Of a stretch of DNA of 7,567 bases, positions 1 to 5,945 are shown piece after piece (position 1 is the stretch's first letter; every line of letters starts with the position of its first letter). The notes beneath the pieces were generated by a model, which was given only the letters and a program-made list of their open reading frames with translations, was not told where the DNA came from and searched no databases. A program made the position numbers and the translations under genes. The stretch spans positions 1 to 7,567 of the forward strand of contig VGMA01000078.1 of NCBI GenBank assembly GCA_016866575.1. The letters are read 5' to 3'. Source of the stretch: Chlamydiota bacterium (GTDB taxonomy: Bacteria; Chlamydiota; Chlamydiia; Chlamydiales; VGMA01).

Positions 1-408
1 AAAGAATCGATCTAATTCGGTTTTGTACAATTAGCCCGCTATATTTTTGGAGAAAATGAGACTTCAAAAAAAATACCGATGACCTCCCCTGTTCTTCAAG
101 AAGAAAATCCTCCACTTTGGAATATCCGTTTTATCATGCCAAGCACTTACGCCTACAATGAAATACCTAAGGCAAAGAACAAGAGCGTTACTCTTAAGAA
201 GATCAAAAGTCCCATGTTTGTGAGCATCAAGTTTTCAGGCGATCCTAAAGAGCAAAAATTGCGCAAAAAAACAGATGAAATTAAAGCATTTATCAGAGAA
301 AAAAAACTCAACGTCTTACCAAAGCCTATATATGCGTTTTACAATCCTCCATGGACCTTGCCTATACTTAGAAGAAATGAAATCTGGTATGAGCTAAGAA
401 ATCTTTAA
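1..408 (+). CDS. SOUL family heme-binding protein, 5' partial, probable frameshift
   Basis: C-terminal two thirds of a SOUL/HEBP-type heme-binding protein. Reading the frame that ends at the TAA at 406-408 backwards gives the family landmarks in order: GFVQLARYIFGEN (about 19-57), IPMTSPV (73-93), W-x-I-x-F-x-MPS-x-Y (118-147), FSGD (232-243) and YNPPWTLPxLRRNE (340-381). The ATG at 79 is the internal Met of the conserved I-x-MTxPV motif and has no ribosome binding site, so it is not the start; homology continues upstream of it. That upstream frame hits a TAA at 13-15. The adjacent frame just before it reads NRSNS, which would supply the conserved Asn before Gly-Phe, so one lost base near 17-22 explains the break better than a plain nonsense change. 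Family members bind heme or porphyrins; the physiological role in bacteria is unsettled. It is the first visible gene of a six-gene operon, with 24 bp to the next start. Family assignment is firm; whether the gene is intact in the organism is open. Confidence 0.85.
12..24 (+). other. Probable frameshift site in the SOUL gene
   Basis: The frame carrying the SOUL homology has a TAA at 13-15. One extra base, for example GGG instead of the GG at 19-20, joins the frame-2 reading (KNRSNS, bases 2-19) to GFVQLARYIFG and restores an uninterrupted SOUL-like N-x-G-F...L..YI.G.N stretch. This is seen in sequence plus family knowledge. It lies close to the window edge, so only a few upstream residues are available to judge. 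Confidence 0.6.
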
Positions 409-432
409 TCTATATACATAAGGATATTGAGG

Positions 433-1131
433 ATGAAAAAAGACTCGTTTTATGCAAGTACACTTAAACTTGGCGCTATTAGCGTAGTTATTACAGGTAT
501 TTGCTATTTTATTATCGCCGTATGTGCCCTTTTCGCTCCGGGGCCTGTAGCAAGTTATGTAGCATCACCTTATTACTTCGAAGACTTTCAAAGCTATCAA
601 CACTACTTCATTTTGCTTAAGTATCTTATGTTTATTGCTAACGCTTCTATGATTGGCTTTATCCTCTCAATTTACTATCTAAAAAACCGATCAGAAAGCG
701 CTTCATTTATTTTATTGACCGTTCTTGCTATGATGGGCTTAGCAATAGGAATGCTCCAAAGCATCTTAGATGCCACAAGAATACCACATTTAGCAAAAGA
801 GTACGAACATACCTCTAGTGTGATCCAGCACGTCATCATAGCTTTTGGCGTATCAAATCCCGCTATTTATATGCTCTCTTTAGGCTTTCCAGGAATTTGG
901 CTCATTTTTGTGAATCTAAAGATGAGAAAAGAGTTCCCTCCACTTTTAGTTCTATCAGGAATTTTATGGGGAATAGGGTGCGTTGTGACAGTAATAGCTC
1001 ATGTGTTTGTCCTTATGCCTATTATTTATCTCATCGCCCTAGGGGCTCTAATCGGCGTTCCAGTTTGGAGCTATTTTCAAACAAAATACCTTTGGGATAA
1101 CTATAAAAAGTCCTTAGACCATCACCCTTAA
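433..1131 (+). CDS. Six-helix integral membrane protein, possibly DUF4386-like
   Basis: Protein of 232 residues that I do not recognise with certainty. Hydrophobic segments lie at roughly residues 13-36, 58-82, 90-112, 143-162, 169-190 and 192-213, which makes six membrane helices with a short charged N-terminus (MKKDS) and a charged C-terminal tail. There is no signal peptide cleavage site or catalytic motif. The polar loop at about 113-130 (DATRIPHLAKEYEH) is the most distinctive non-membrane part. The start is ATG 433, not TTG 427, because AAGGA at 420-424 is 8 bases from the ATG but only 2 from the TTG. Size and topology resemble the DUF4386 group of uncharacterised membrane proteins; this is only a suggestion. 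It sits 24 bp after the SOUL gene and 12 bp before the photolyase gene, so it is co-transcribed with them. Confidence 0.85.
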   Translation: MKKDSFYASTLKLGAISVVITGICYFIIAVCALFAPGPVASYVASPYYFEDFQSYQHYFILLKYLMFIANASMIGFILSIYYLKNRSESASFILLTVLAMMGLAIGMLQSILDATRIPHLAKEYEHTSSVIQHVIIAFGVSNPAIYMLSLGFPGIWLIFVNLKMRKEFPPLLVLSGILWGIGCVVTVIAHVFVLMPIIYLIALGALIGVPVWSYFQTKYLWDNYKKSLDHHP

Positions 1132-1143
1132 ACGGAACAGATT

Positions 1144-2502
1144 ATGTACCAAAAAGCGCTTTTTATCTTTCGTCGCGATCTTCGCATCCACGATAACACA
1201 GCCCTGCTATATGCCTTAGAAAATGCAAAAGAAGTTGTCCCCGTATTTATTTTTACTCCGGAGCAAATTGAACATAATCCTTATCGCAGCGATTTTTGCC
1301 TTCAGTTCATGCTAGATAGCTTGCACGACCTTGAAGAAGATCTAAAAGAGCATGGCGGAAGGCTATTTTATTTTTATGACACTCCAGAGCATGCAATTTC
1401 AAAAGCAATCGATAAGCTTGGTATCGATCTGGTTGTTGTCAATAAAGACTATACACCCTATAGCATCCATCGTGACAAAACCATAGAAAAAGTCTGTAGA
1501 GAGAAAAAAGTCGTTTTTAAAAGCTTTGATGATATCCTTCTTCAAGCTCCAGAAAAACTCCTTAAAGCAAATAAAGAGCCATATACCGTGTTCACCCCTT
1601 ATTACAAAAACGGGATGAAGTACGAAGTAGATTTGCCAAGAGTCAACCGCCACAAAAACTATTACAAACACACAATAGATTTTGCTAAAGACTCTTCGAT
1701 TTTTGATAAGGTTTTACCCCAAAAAAAACAAACCTTTAAAGGGGGAAGAAAAGAAGCCTTGAAAATCTTAAAAAGGATTCAAGATTTTGCCCTTTATGAT
1801 AAAGAGCGAGACTTTCCTTTTATCGAAGGGACAACCCACCTTTCTGCCCACCTCAAATTCACCACCGTTTCTGCAAGAGAAGTGTACCACTGTGTTAAAA
1901 AATCGCTCGGCGAAGGGCATGGCCTAATTCGCTCTCTATATTGGCGCGATTTTTTTTCATCGATTGCGCTCCATTTCCCCCATGTGTTTAAAGGTGCATT
2001 TCAAGAAAAATTCGATAAGATTGAATGGGAAGATCATAAGAGCTATTTCAAACACTGGTGTGAAGGGACAACGGGCTTTCCGATCGTCGATGCAGGCATG
2101 CGTGAGCTCAATCAAACCGGCTATATGCATAACCGCGTAAGGATGATTGTCGCTTCATTTTTAGTAAAAGATCTTCATATCGATTGGCGAAAAGGGGAAA
2201 AATATTTTGCCCAGCACCTTGTTGACTATGACCCTTGTGTAAATAACGGAAACTGGCAATGGTCAGCGAGCACAGGTTGTGATGCTCAGCCCTATTTTAG
2301 GATCTTCAATCCTTGGTCACAGCAAATCAAATTTGACCCAGATTGCAAATACATCAAAAAATGGGTTTTAGAGCTTAAATATGAAGACACAAAAACTATC
2401 CATGAATGGTATAAGCAAGAAAGAGCAACAAATTACCCTCTACCCGTCATCGATCACGCCGTAGAGTCAAAAAAAGCCCTTTCTTATTACAAAGAGTGTT
2501 GA
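1144..2502 (+). CDS. phrB: Deoxyribodipyrimidine photolyase (class I-like CPD photolyase)
   Basis: A 452-residue flavoprotein of normal photolyase length that would repair cyclobutane pyrimidine dimers in DNA using blue light and FADH-. The N-terminal alpha/beta antenna domain opens with LFIFRRDLRIHDNTAL (residues 6-21). The helical FAD domain starts near 200 and contains LYWRDFF (265-271), TGFPIVDAGMREL (310-322), MHNRVRM (328-334), DWRKGEKYF (347-355) and NNGNWQWSASTGCDAQPYFR (367-386). By motif alignment to E. coli PhrB, the electron-transfer Trp triad is kept (W295, W348, W371), as are N330 (N341 in E. coli) and the flavin N5-facing Asn, N367 (N378). Two substrate-site positions differ: S264 stands where E. 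coli has E274, and Y327 where it has W338. The antenna cofactor cannot be told from sequence. It lies 12 bp after the membrane-protein gene and 6 bp before the SDR gene. The start is clear from the family N-terminus. Repair of (6-4) products instead of CPDs is a less likely alternative. Confidence 0.96.
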   Translation: MYQKALFIFRRDLRIHDNTALLYALENAKEVVPVFIFTPEQIEHNPYRSDFCLQFMLDSLHDLEEDLKEHGGRLFYFYDTPEHAISKAIDKLGIDLVVVNKDYTPYSIHRDKTIEKVCREKKVVFKSFDDILLQAPEKLLKANKEPYTVFTPYYKNGMKYEVDLPRVNRHKNYYKHTIDFAKDSSIFDKVLPQKKQTFKGGRKEALKILKRIQDFALYDKERDFPFIEGTTHLSAHLKFTTVSAREVYHCVKKSLGEGHGLIRSLYWRDFFSSIALHFPHVFKGAFQEKFDKIEWEDHKSYFKHWCEGTTGFPIVDAGMRELNQTGYMHNRVRMIVASFLVKDLHIDWRKGEKYFAQHLVDYDPCVNNGNWQWSASTGCDAQPYFRIFNPWSQQIKFDPDCKYIKKWVLELKYEDTKTIHEWYKQERATNYPLPVIDHAVESKKALSYYKEC

Positions 2503-2508
2503 GGTTGT

Positions 2509-3234
2509 ATGCAAAAAATTTATGCGATTTTCGGAGCCACAGGAGGCATAGGATCAAAACTTGCAAGCCATCTTAGTGATGGGAAAAACAAGATTTACCT
2601 GCTTGGAAGAAACAAAGAAAAACTCGAAGCGCTCTCTTTAAAGCTCAGCGAGCCCTACATCCTCGTTGATCCGCTTAGTGAGGAATCCGTTGCTAGTGCT
2701 TTATCTGAAATCGTTAAAAATGAAGGAAGAATTGATGCGGTTGCATCACTAATCGGCTCAGTATTTCTTAAACCCTTGCAGTCTACTAGCCAAAAAGAGT
2801 TTGAAGAAGTAATGAAAGTCAACGCCGTTTCTTCGTTTTGCATTTTAAAGCATGCCTTGAATCTCATGCAGTCTGGCTCTATAGTACTCAGCTCTTCTAC
2901 TGCGTCCTTGATCGGAATGAGCCATCATGAAGCTATCGCCTCTGCAAAAAGTGCCATCAACGGACTTGTTCGCTCAGCCGCTGCTTCTTATGCAAGTAGA
3001 GGAATCCGCGTTAACGCCGTCGCCCCTGGCCTTACCAAGACAAATCAGACCTCTTTCATTACAAATAATGAACTATCTTTAAAAGCTTCGATCAAATTCC
3101 ATCCATTAGGAAGAATCGCCGAGCCAGAAGAAGTAGCTTCATTAATTGCCTGGCTATTGTCTGATCAAAGCGGATTTATCACAGGAAATGTAATCGCCGT
3201 TGACGGAGGATTGTCCTCTATTAAGTTACAATAA
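2509..3234 (+). CDS. SDR family oxidoreductase without the catalytic Tyr
   Basis: A 241-residue, single-domain short-chain dehydrogenase/reductase of classical length. The Rossmann motif G-A-T-G-G-I-G is at residues 9-15, a beta-2 Gly-Arg (33-34) hints at NADP(H), and the structural Asn is in MKVNAVSSF (N105). The substrate-side Ser is among S128-S130, the conserved RGIRVNAVAPG is at 164-174 and GNVIAVDGG at 226-234. The active-site Lys is K147 in HEAIASAKSAINGL, but four residues before it, where classical SDRs have Tyr, there is I143. I recall H-E-A-I-A-x-x-K as typical of SDRs encoded next to photolyase genes in other bacteria, so this looks like a subfamily trait and not decay. Substrate is unknown. 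The ribosome binding site GAGG (2501-2504) overlaps the photolyase stop codon, implying coupled translation. Family is certain, activity is not. Confidence 0.93.
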   Translation: MQKIYAIFGATGGIGSKLASHLSDGKNKIYLLGRNKEKLEALSLKLSEPYILVDPLSEESVASALSEIVKNEGRIDAVASLIGSVFLKPLQSTSQKEFEEVMKVNAVSSFCILKHALNLMQSGSIVLSSSTASLIGMSHHEAIASAKSAINGLVRSAAASYASRGIRVNAVAPGLTKTNQTSFITNNELSLKASIKFHPLGRIAEPEEVASLIAWLLSDQSGFITGNVIAVDGGLSSIKLQ

Positions 3235-3249
3235 ACCAAAAGGTAGTAT

Positions 3250-3657
3250 ATGCAATTTGTGAAAATGTATTTTATCGCTCTTTTGAGCTTTCTAGCGATA
3301 GATTTTGTATGGCTAGGTTTTATCGCAAAAAACCTCTATCAAAAAGAGCTTGGATATCTACTCGCTAAACAAGTTGTTTGGCCAGCGGCAATTGTGTTTT
3401 ATCTCATCTTCATCTTAGGCTTATGCTACTTTGTCATCTATCCATCTATGCACAATCCTCGCCTATATGAGTGCTTCTTAAAAGCAGCCTTTTTTGGACT
3501 TGTATGTTATGCCACATATGATCTAACCAATCTAGCAACGATCAAAGGATGGCCTCTAAAAATCGTTTTTATTGATCTAGCTTGGGGTGCTTTTATCACA
3601 GGTACTGTTTGCGTCATTACCTGCTGGTGCTGTCAACTTTTAAATAAACATGGTTAA
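3250..3657 (+). CDS. DUF2177 family membrane protein
   Basis: A 135-residue integral membrane protein of the usual DUF2177 length. Family landmarks are FLAIDFVWLGFIAKNLYQKE-LG (residues 14-35), the W-P-A-A-I-x-FYLIF segment (44-54), YATYDLTNLATIKGWP (87-102) and DLAWGAFITG (109-118). Hydrophobic stretches near 5-25, 42-64, 77-92 and 105-130 suggest four membrane helices. Function is unknown for the family; I know it from genomic neighbourhoods with photolyases, SDRs and other light- or stress-induced membrane proteins, which this window reproduces. A purine-rich AAAAGG lies at 3238-3243, 6 bases before the ATG. It is 15 bp after the SDR stop and 6 bp before the DUF1295 start. The Cys-rich tail (CWCC, 125-128) is a local feature. 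Confidence 0.9.
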   Translation: MQFVKMYFIALLSFLAIDFVWLGFIAKNLYQKELGYLLAKQVVWPAAIVFYLIFILGLCYFVIYPSMHNPRLYECFLKAAFFGLVCYATYDLTNLATIKGWPLKIVFIDLAWGAFITGTVCVITCWCCQLLNKHG

Positions 3658-3663
3658 TCATTC

Positions 3664-4439
3664 ATGATCGATGCTCTTTTCTTTGTCACATTTTTGTCTT
3701 TAGCTTTTGTTTTTATCCTAGCATCGATTGTAAGTTTTTGGATCAATCGGGCTGATTTTGCAGATAGTATGTGGTCTTTAGGGTTTTTACTTGTAGCATG
3801 GATTTGCTATTTGTTTTCACCTTTTCGCTCTACATACGCTCTCATCGTCAGCTCGATAATCACCTTGTGGTCAATACGCCTTTTTTTTCACATTTTTTTG
3901 AGAAATCGGAAAAAAGAAGAAGACTTTCGTTATCAGGAAATGAAAAAGGGATGGAAAAAATACCCTTTCTTGCACTTATTAGGTAAAGTATTTCTCTTGC
4001 AAGCGCTCATTTTGTACATCGTATCCCTACCTATCATTTCAATCTATTCAAACCCCTTTTCCGGAAATTGGGGATTTGCTTTTTTTGCACTCCCTCTTTG
4101 GCTTTTTGGATTCATCTTTGAAACAGTAAGCGATCTTCAGCTCTATTTCTTTAAAAAAGAACAAAAAAATCAGGGAAAGCTTTTTACTTCAGGTCTATTT
4201 TCCTACTGCCGCCATCCAAATTACTTTGGAGAGCTTCTGCAGTGGTGGGCCATCTGGCTTCTTGCCCTAGCTTATCCTATGGGATTAATCACCATCATCA
4301 GCCCGATATTGTTGAGCTATCTCATCATTTTTGTTTCAGGAATCGCCCCTTAGAAAAGAAAATGAAAAACCATCCCGATTTTGCAAGCTACGCAAAATCG
4401 ACGCCAAGCCTTATCCCCCGCTTGTTTTTTAAAAGCTAG
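3664..4439 (+). CDS. DUF1295 membrane protein (steroid 5-alpha-reductase-like), frameshifted C-terminus
   Basis: Integral membrane protein of the DUF1295/steroid 5-alpha-reductase C-terminal fold, expected to be an NADPH-dependent reductase or related lipid-acting enzyme; the substrate is unknown. Landmarks: NRADFADSMWSLGF (residues 28-41), RNRKKEEDFRYQEMKKGW (80-97), and the hallmark CRHPNYFGELLQWW (182-195). Several membrane helices lie between them. The open frame stops at TAG 4351-4353 after VSGIAP (229 residues), but the -1 frame continues at once with PLEKKMKNHPDFASYAKST (4348-4404) to the TAG at 4437-4439. That matches the family ending V-S-G-I-P-L-L-E-K-K-M...Y...T...P. Joining the frames gives 258 residues with correct spacing, so one base is missing from the C-run at 4346-4349. 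If truly frameshifted, the product lacks its last 29 residues but keeps the RHPNYFGE motif. It is the last gene of the plus-strand operon, 6 bp after DUF2177; no good Shine-Dalgarno is visible, and an in-frame stop at 3655-3657 limits the start to ATG 3664. Confidence 0.88.
4345..4353 (+). other. Frameshift site in the DUF1295 gene (C4 run before TAG)
   Basis: The coding frame reads gga atc gcc cct TAG. Adding one C to the CCCC at 4346-4349 gives gcc ccc tta gaa and continues into the family C-terminus with the right residue count. The sequence is not a canonical X-XXY-YYZ slippery heptamer, so a deletion or base-calling error in the homopolymer is likelier than programmed frameshifting. Confidence 0.8.
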
Positions 4440-4453
4440 AAATCCAATCTTGT

Positions 4454-4477
4454 CTCTAGTCAAATTAGAGTAATTTT
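4454..4477 (+). terminator. Weak candidate terminator between convergent operons
   Basis: The inverted repeat CTCTAGT (4454-4460) / ATTAGAG (4464-4470), with a 3-base loop and one G-T pair, is followed by TAATTTT. It sits 14 bp after the DUF1295 frame ends and before the convergent gene's stop at 4515. The stem is short and AU-rich, so it is a weak candidate. On the minus strand the hairpin is not followed by a T-run. The whole gap 4440-4514 holds nothing else I can identify. Confidence 0.35.
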
Positions 4478-4514
4478 GCTATTCAAGAATGCAATGGATC
4501 AACTTTTGTTTTGC

Positions 4515-5945
4515 CTATTTATATCCAGCAATTCCACAGATCATCTTTTTAAAAATCACCGCATGAAACGGAAGCATCAAGTACCAATAGAGTCTGCCAA
4601 ATACCCCCTTTGGCTGAAAAACGGTGATTTGATAGACACATTGATCGTCGGCTTGGAATTCTAACCACGCCTTTCCGGGTAAGTGCATCTCGGCATACAA
4701 GATAAGATCCCCATCTTTTTTGTCTGCTTTAACCACTCTCCAAAAATCAATCGCATCGCCTACTTCTATCTCTGTTGGATGGCGCCTGCCTCTATTCAAT
4801 CCGGGCCCATGAAAAATTTTATCGATCAGTCCCCGAATCGCCCAGGCCCAATCCACTCCATGCCACCCATTGGATCCCCCGATTTTCCAGATCCTTTCGA
4901 TCACCTGTTCTTTGCTATCATAAATCGCCATTTTGCGTACTTCTTTAAAACACCCTTGTGTTGGTATTTCGCTAAATTTGGCAATATCAGGACTTTTTTG
5001 GTCTATCACCCATGCATCCATCCAAGTCGATTCAACTTGATGATTAGCAATTTTAAAAAAGGCCCTTTCCAAAGCCTGCTCAAAAGTGATGCATGCATGC
5101 GGAATCTTTTTCTGAATGTCGTTATTCAGACAGATGCTATTGGATTTCATACTTTCTACTAAGTAAGAGCAAAGCAAGTAGGGAACCGATGTCACAAATA
5201 CAAGCCAGTAGCTAGAAAATTTAGGGGTCAAAAAAGGTACGTTGATGATGTATCGTTTTAGCTCTCTGAATTTTGCATATCGAAGCAGTACTTCTTTAAA
5301 AGTATAAACATCTGGGCCTCCTATATCGAAAACACCCCCAAATGCTTCTTTGTTCAATAGAGCGCTTTTAAGATAAAAAAGAACATCTGCGATTGCTATG
5401 GGCTGACATTTGGTATTGACCCAGCGAGGAGCTACCATAATCGGCAACTTTTCTACTAAATCTCTAATAATTTCAAACGAAGCGCTACCTGCCCCTATGA
5501 TGATGCTAGAGCGAAATACTGTAAGCTCCATGAGCCCCTTTTTCAAAACATCTTCAACCATTTTGCGAGACTTTAGGTGCGGTGATAATTGAGTATGAGG
5601 ATCAATAATACCACCTAGATAGATCACTTGTTTGCAATGCGCTTTTTCCATCAAAGCGACAAAATTTTCAGCTACTTGTCCCTCTTTCTCCTCTAAGTCT
5701 TTGATTTTTTTAGCCATAGAATGAACTAGATAGTAAGAGACATCCACTTGCTTTGGCATGTTCAAAATTTTCTCAGGCTCTTCTAGATCTCCGTACACAA
5801 TGTGCAGATTTGGATGATTGATAGATCCAACTTTAGTGCCTTGGATTCTACACAAGGCATAAACGGTGTGACCTTCTTGCAGTAAGATTGCGATCAACCG
5901 TTTTCCTATAAATCCGGTAGCACCGGTTACAAAGACATTCATCAT
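4515..5945 (-). CDS. NAD(P)-binding SDR with C-terminal DUF2867 domain
   Basis: A 476-residue two-domain protein. Residues 1 to about 300 form an atypical/extended SDR Rossmann domain: nucleotide motif VTGATGFIG (6-14), a GDLEEPE segment (52-58), YYLVHSM (71-77), YLGGI (109-113), LSPHLKSRKMVE (120-131), FRSSIIIGAGSASFEIIRDL (144-163) and the IGGPDVYTF block (208-216). The usual Tyr-x-x-x-Lys pair is absent at its place (SPHLKSRK), as is normal for this group. Residues about 330-470 are DUF2867, with GDAIDFWRV (396-404), AEMHLPGKAWLEF (418-430), FQPKGVFGRLYWY (443-455) and PFHAVIFKKM (459-468). Function is unknown; a lipid or quinone-like hydrophobic substrate is a guess. Start: tandem ATGs at 5945 and 5942. 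The first overlaps the upstream stop as ATGA, the second as TGATG; AAAGGA lies 6 or 9 bases ahead respectively, and either works. Last gene of the minus-strand string. Confidence 0.92.
   Translation of the reverse strand: MMNVFVTGATGFIGKRLIAILLQEGHTVYALCRIQGTKVGSINHPNLHIVYGDLEEPEKILNMPKQVDVSYYLVHSMAKKIKDLEEKEGQVAENFVALMEKAHCKQVIYLGGIIDPHTQLSPHLKSRKMVEDVLKKGLMELTVFRSSIIIGAGSASFEIIRDLVEKLPIMVAPRWVNTKCQPIAIADVLFYLKSALLNKEAFGGVFDIGGPDVYTFKEVLLRYAKFRELKRYIINVPFLTPKFSSYWLVFVTSVPYLLCSYLVESMKSNSICLNNDIQKKIPHACITFEQALERAFFKIANHQVESTWMDAWVIDQKSPDIAKFSEIPTQGCFKEVRKMAIYDSKEQVIERIWKIGGSNGWHGVDWAWAIRGLIDKIFHGPGLNRGRRHPTEIEVGDAIDFWRVVKADKKDGDLILYAEMHLPGKAWLEFQADDQCVYQITVFQPKGVFGRLYWYLMLPFHAVIFKKMICGIAGYK

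Noticed and set aside
4345..4353. Programmed -1 ribosomal frameshifting at the DUF1295 stop
   Set aside because: No X-XXY-YYZ heptamer spans the shift point, and no strong downstream pseudoknot or upstream Shine-Dalgarno stimulator is visible.
4242..4439. Independent 65-residue protein downstream of DUF1295
   Set aside because: Its last 30 or so residues are the displaced C-terminus of DUF1295, and its first part is an out-of-frame reading of the same gene, so it is not a separate gene.
4476..4664. Small plus-strand gene of 62 residues in the convergent gap
   Set aside because: Most of it is antisense to the DUF2867 domain, and it has no recognisable product.
5091..5100. ATGCATGC-rich short palindrome in the DUF2867 gene
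   Set aside because: A short simple alternating palindrome in mid-gene, expected by chance and without regulatory context.
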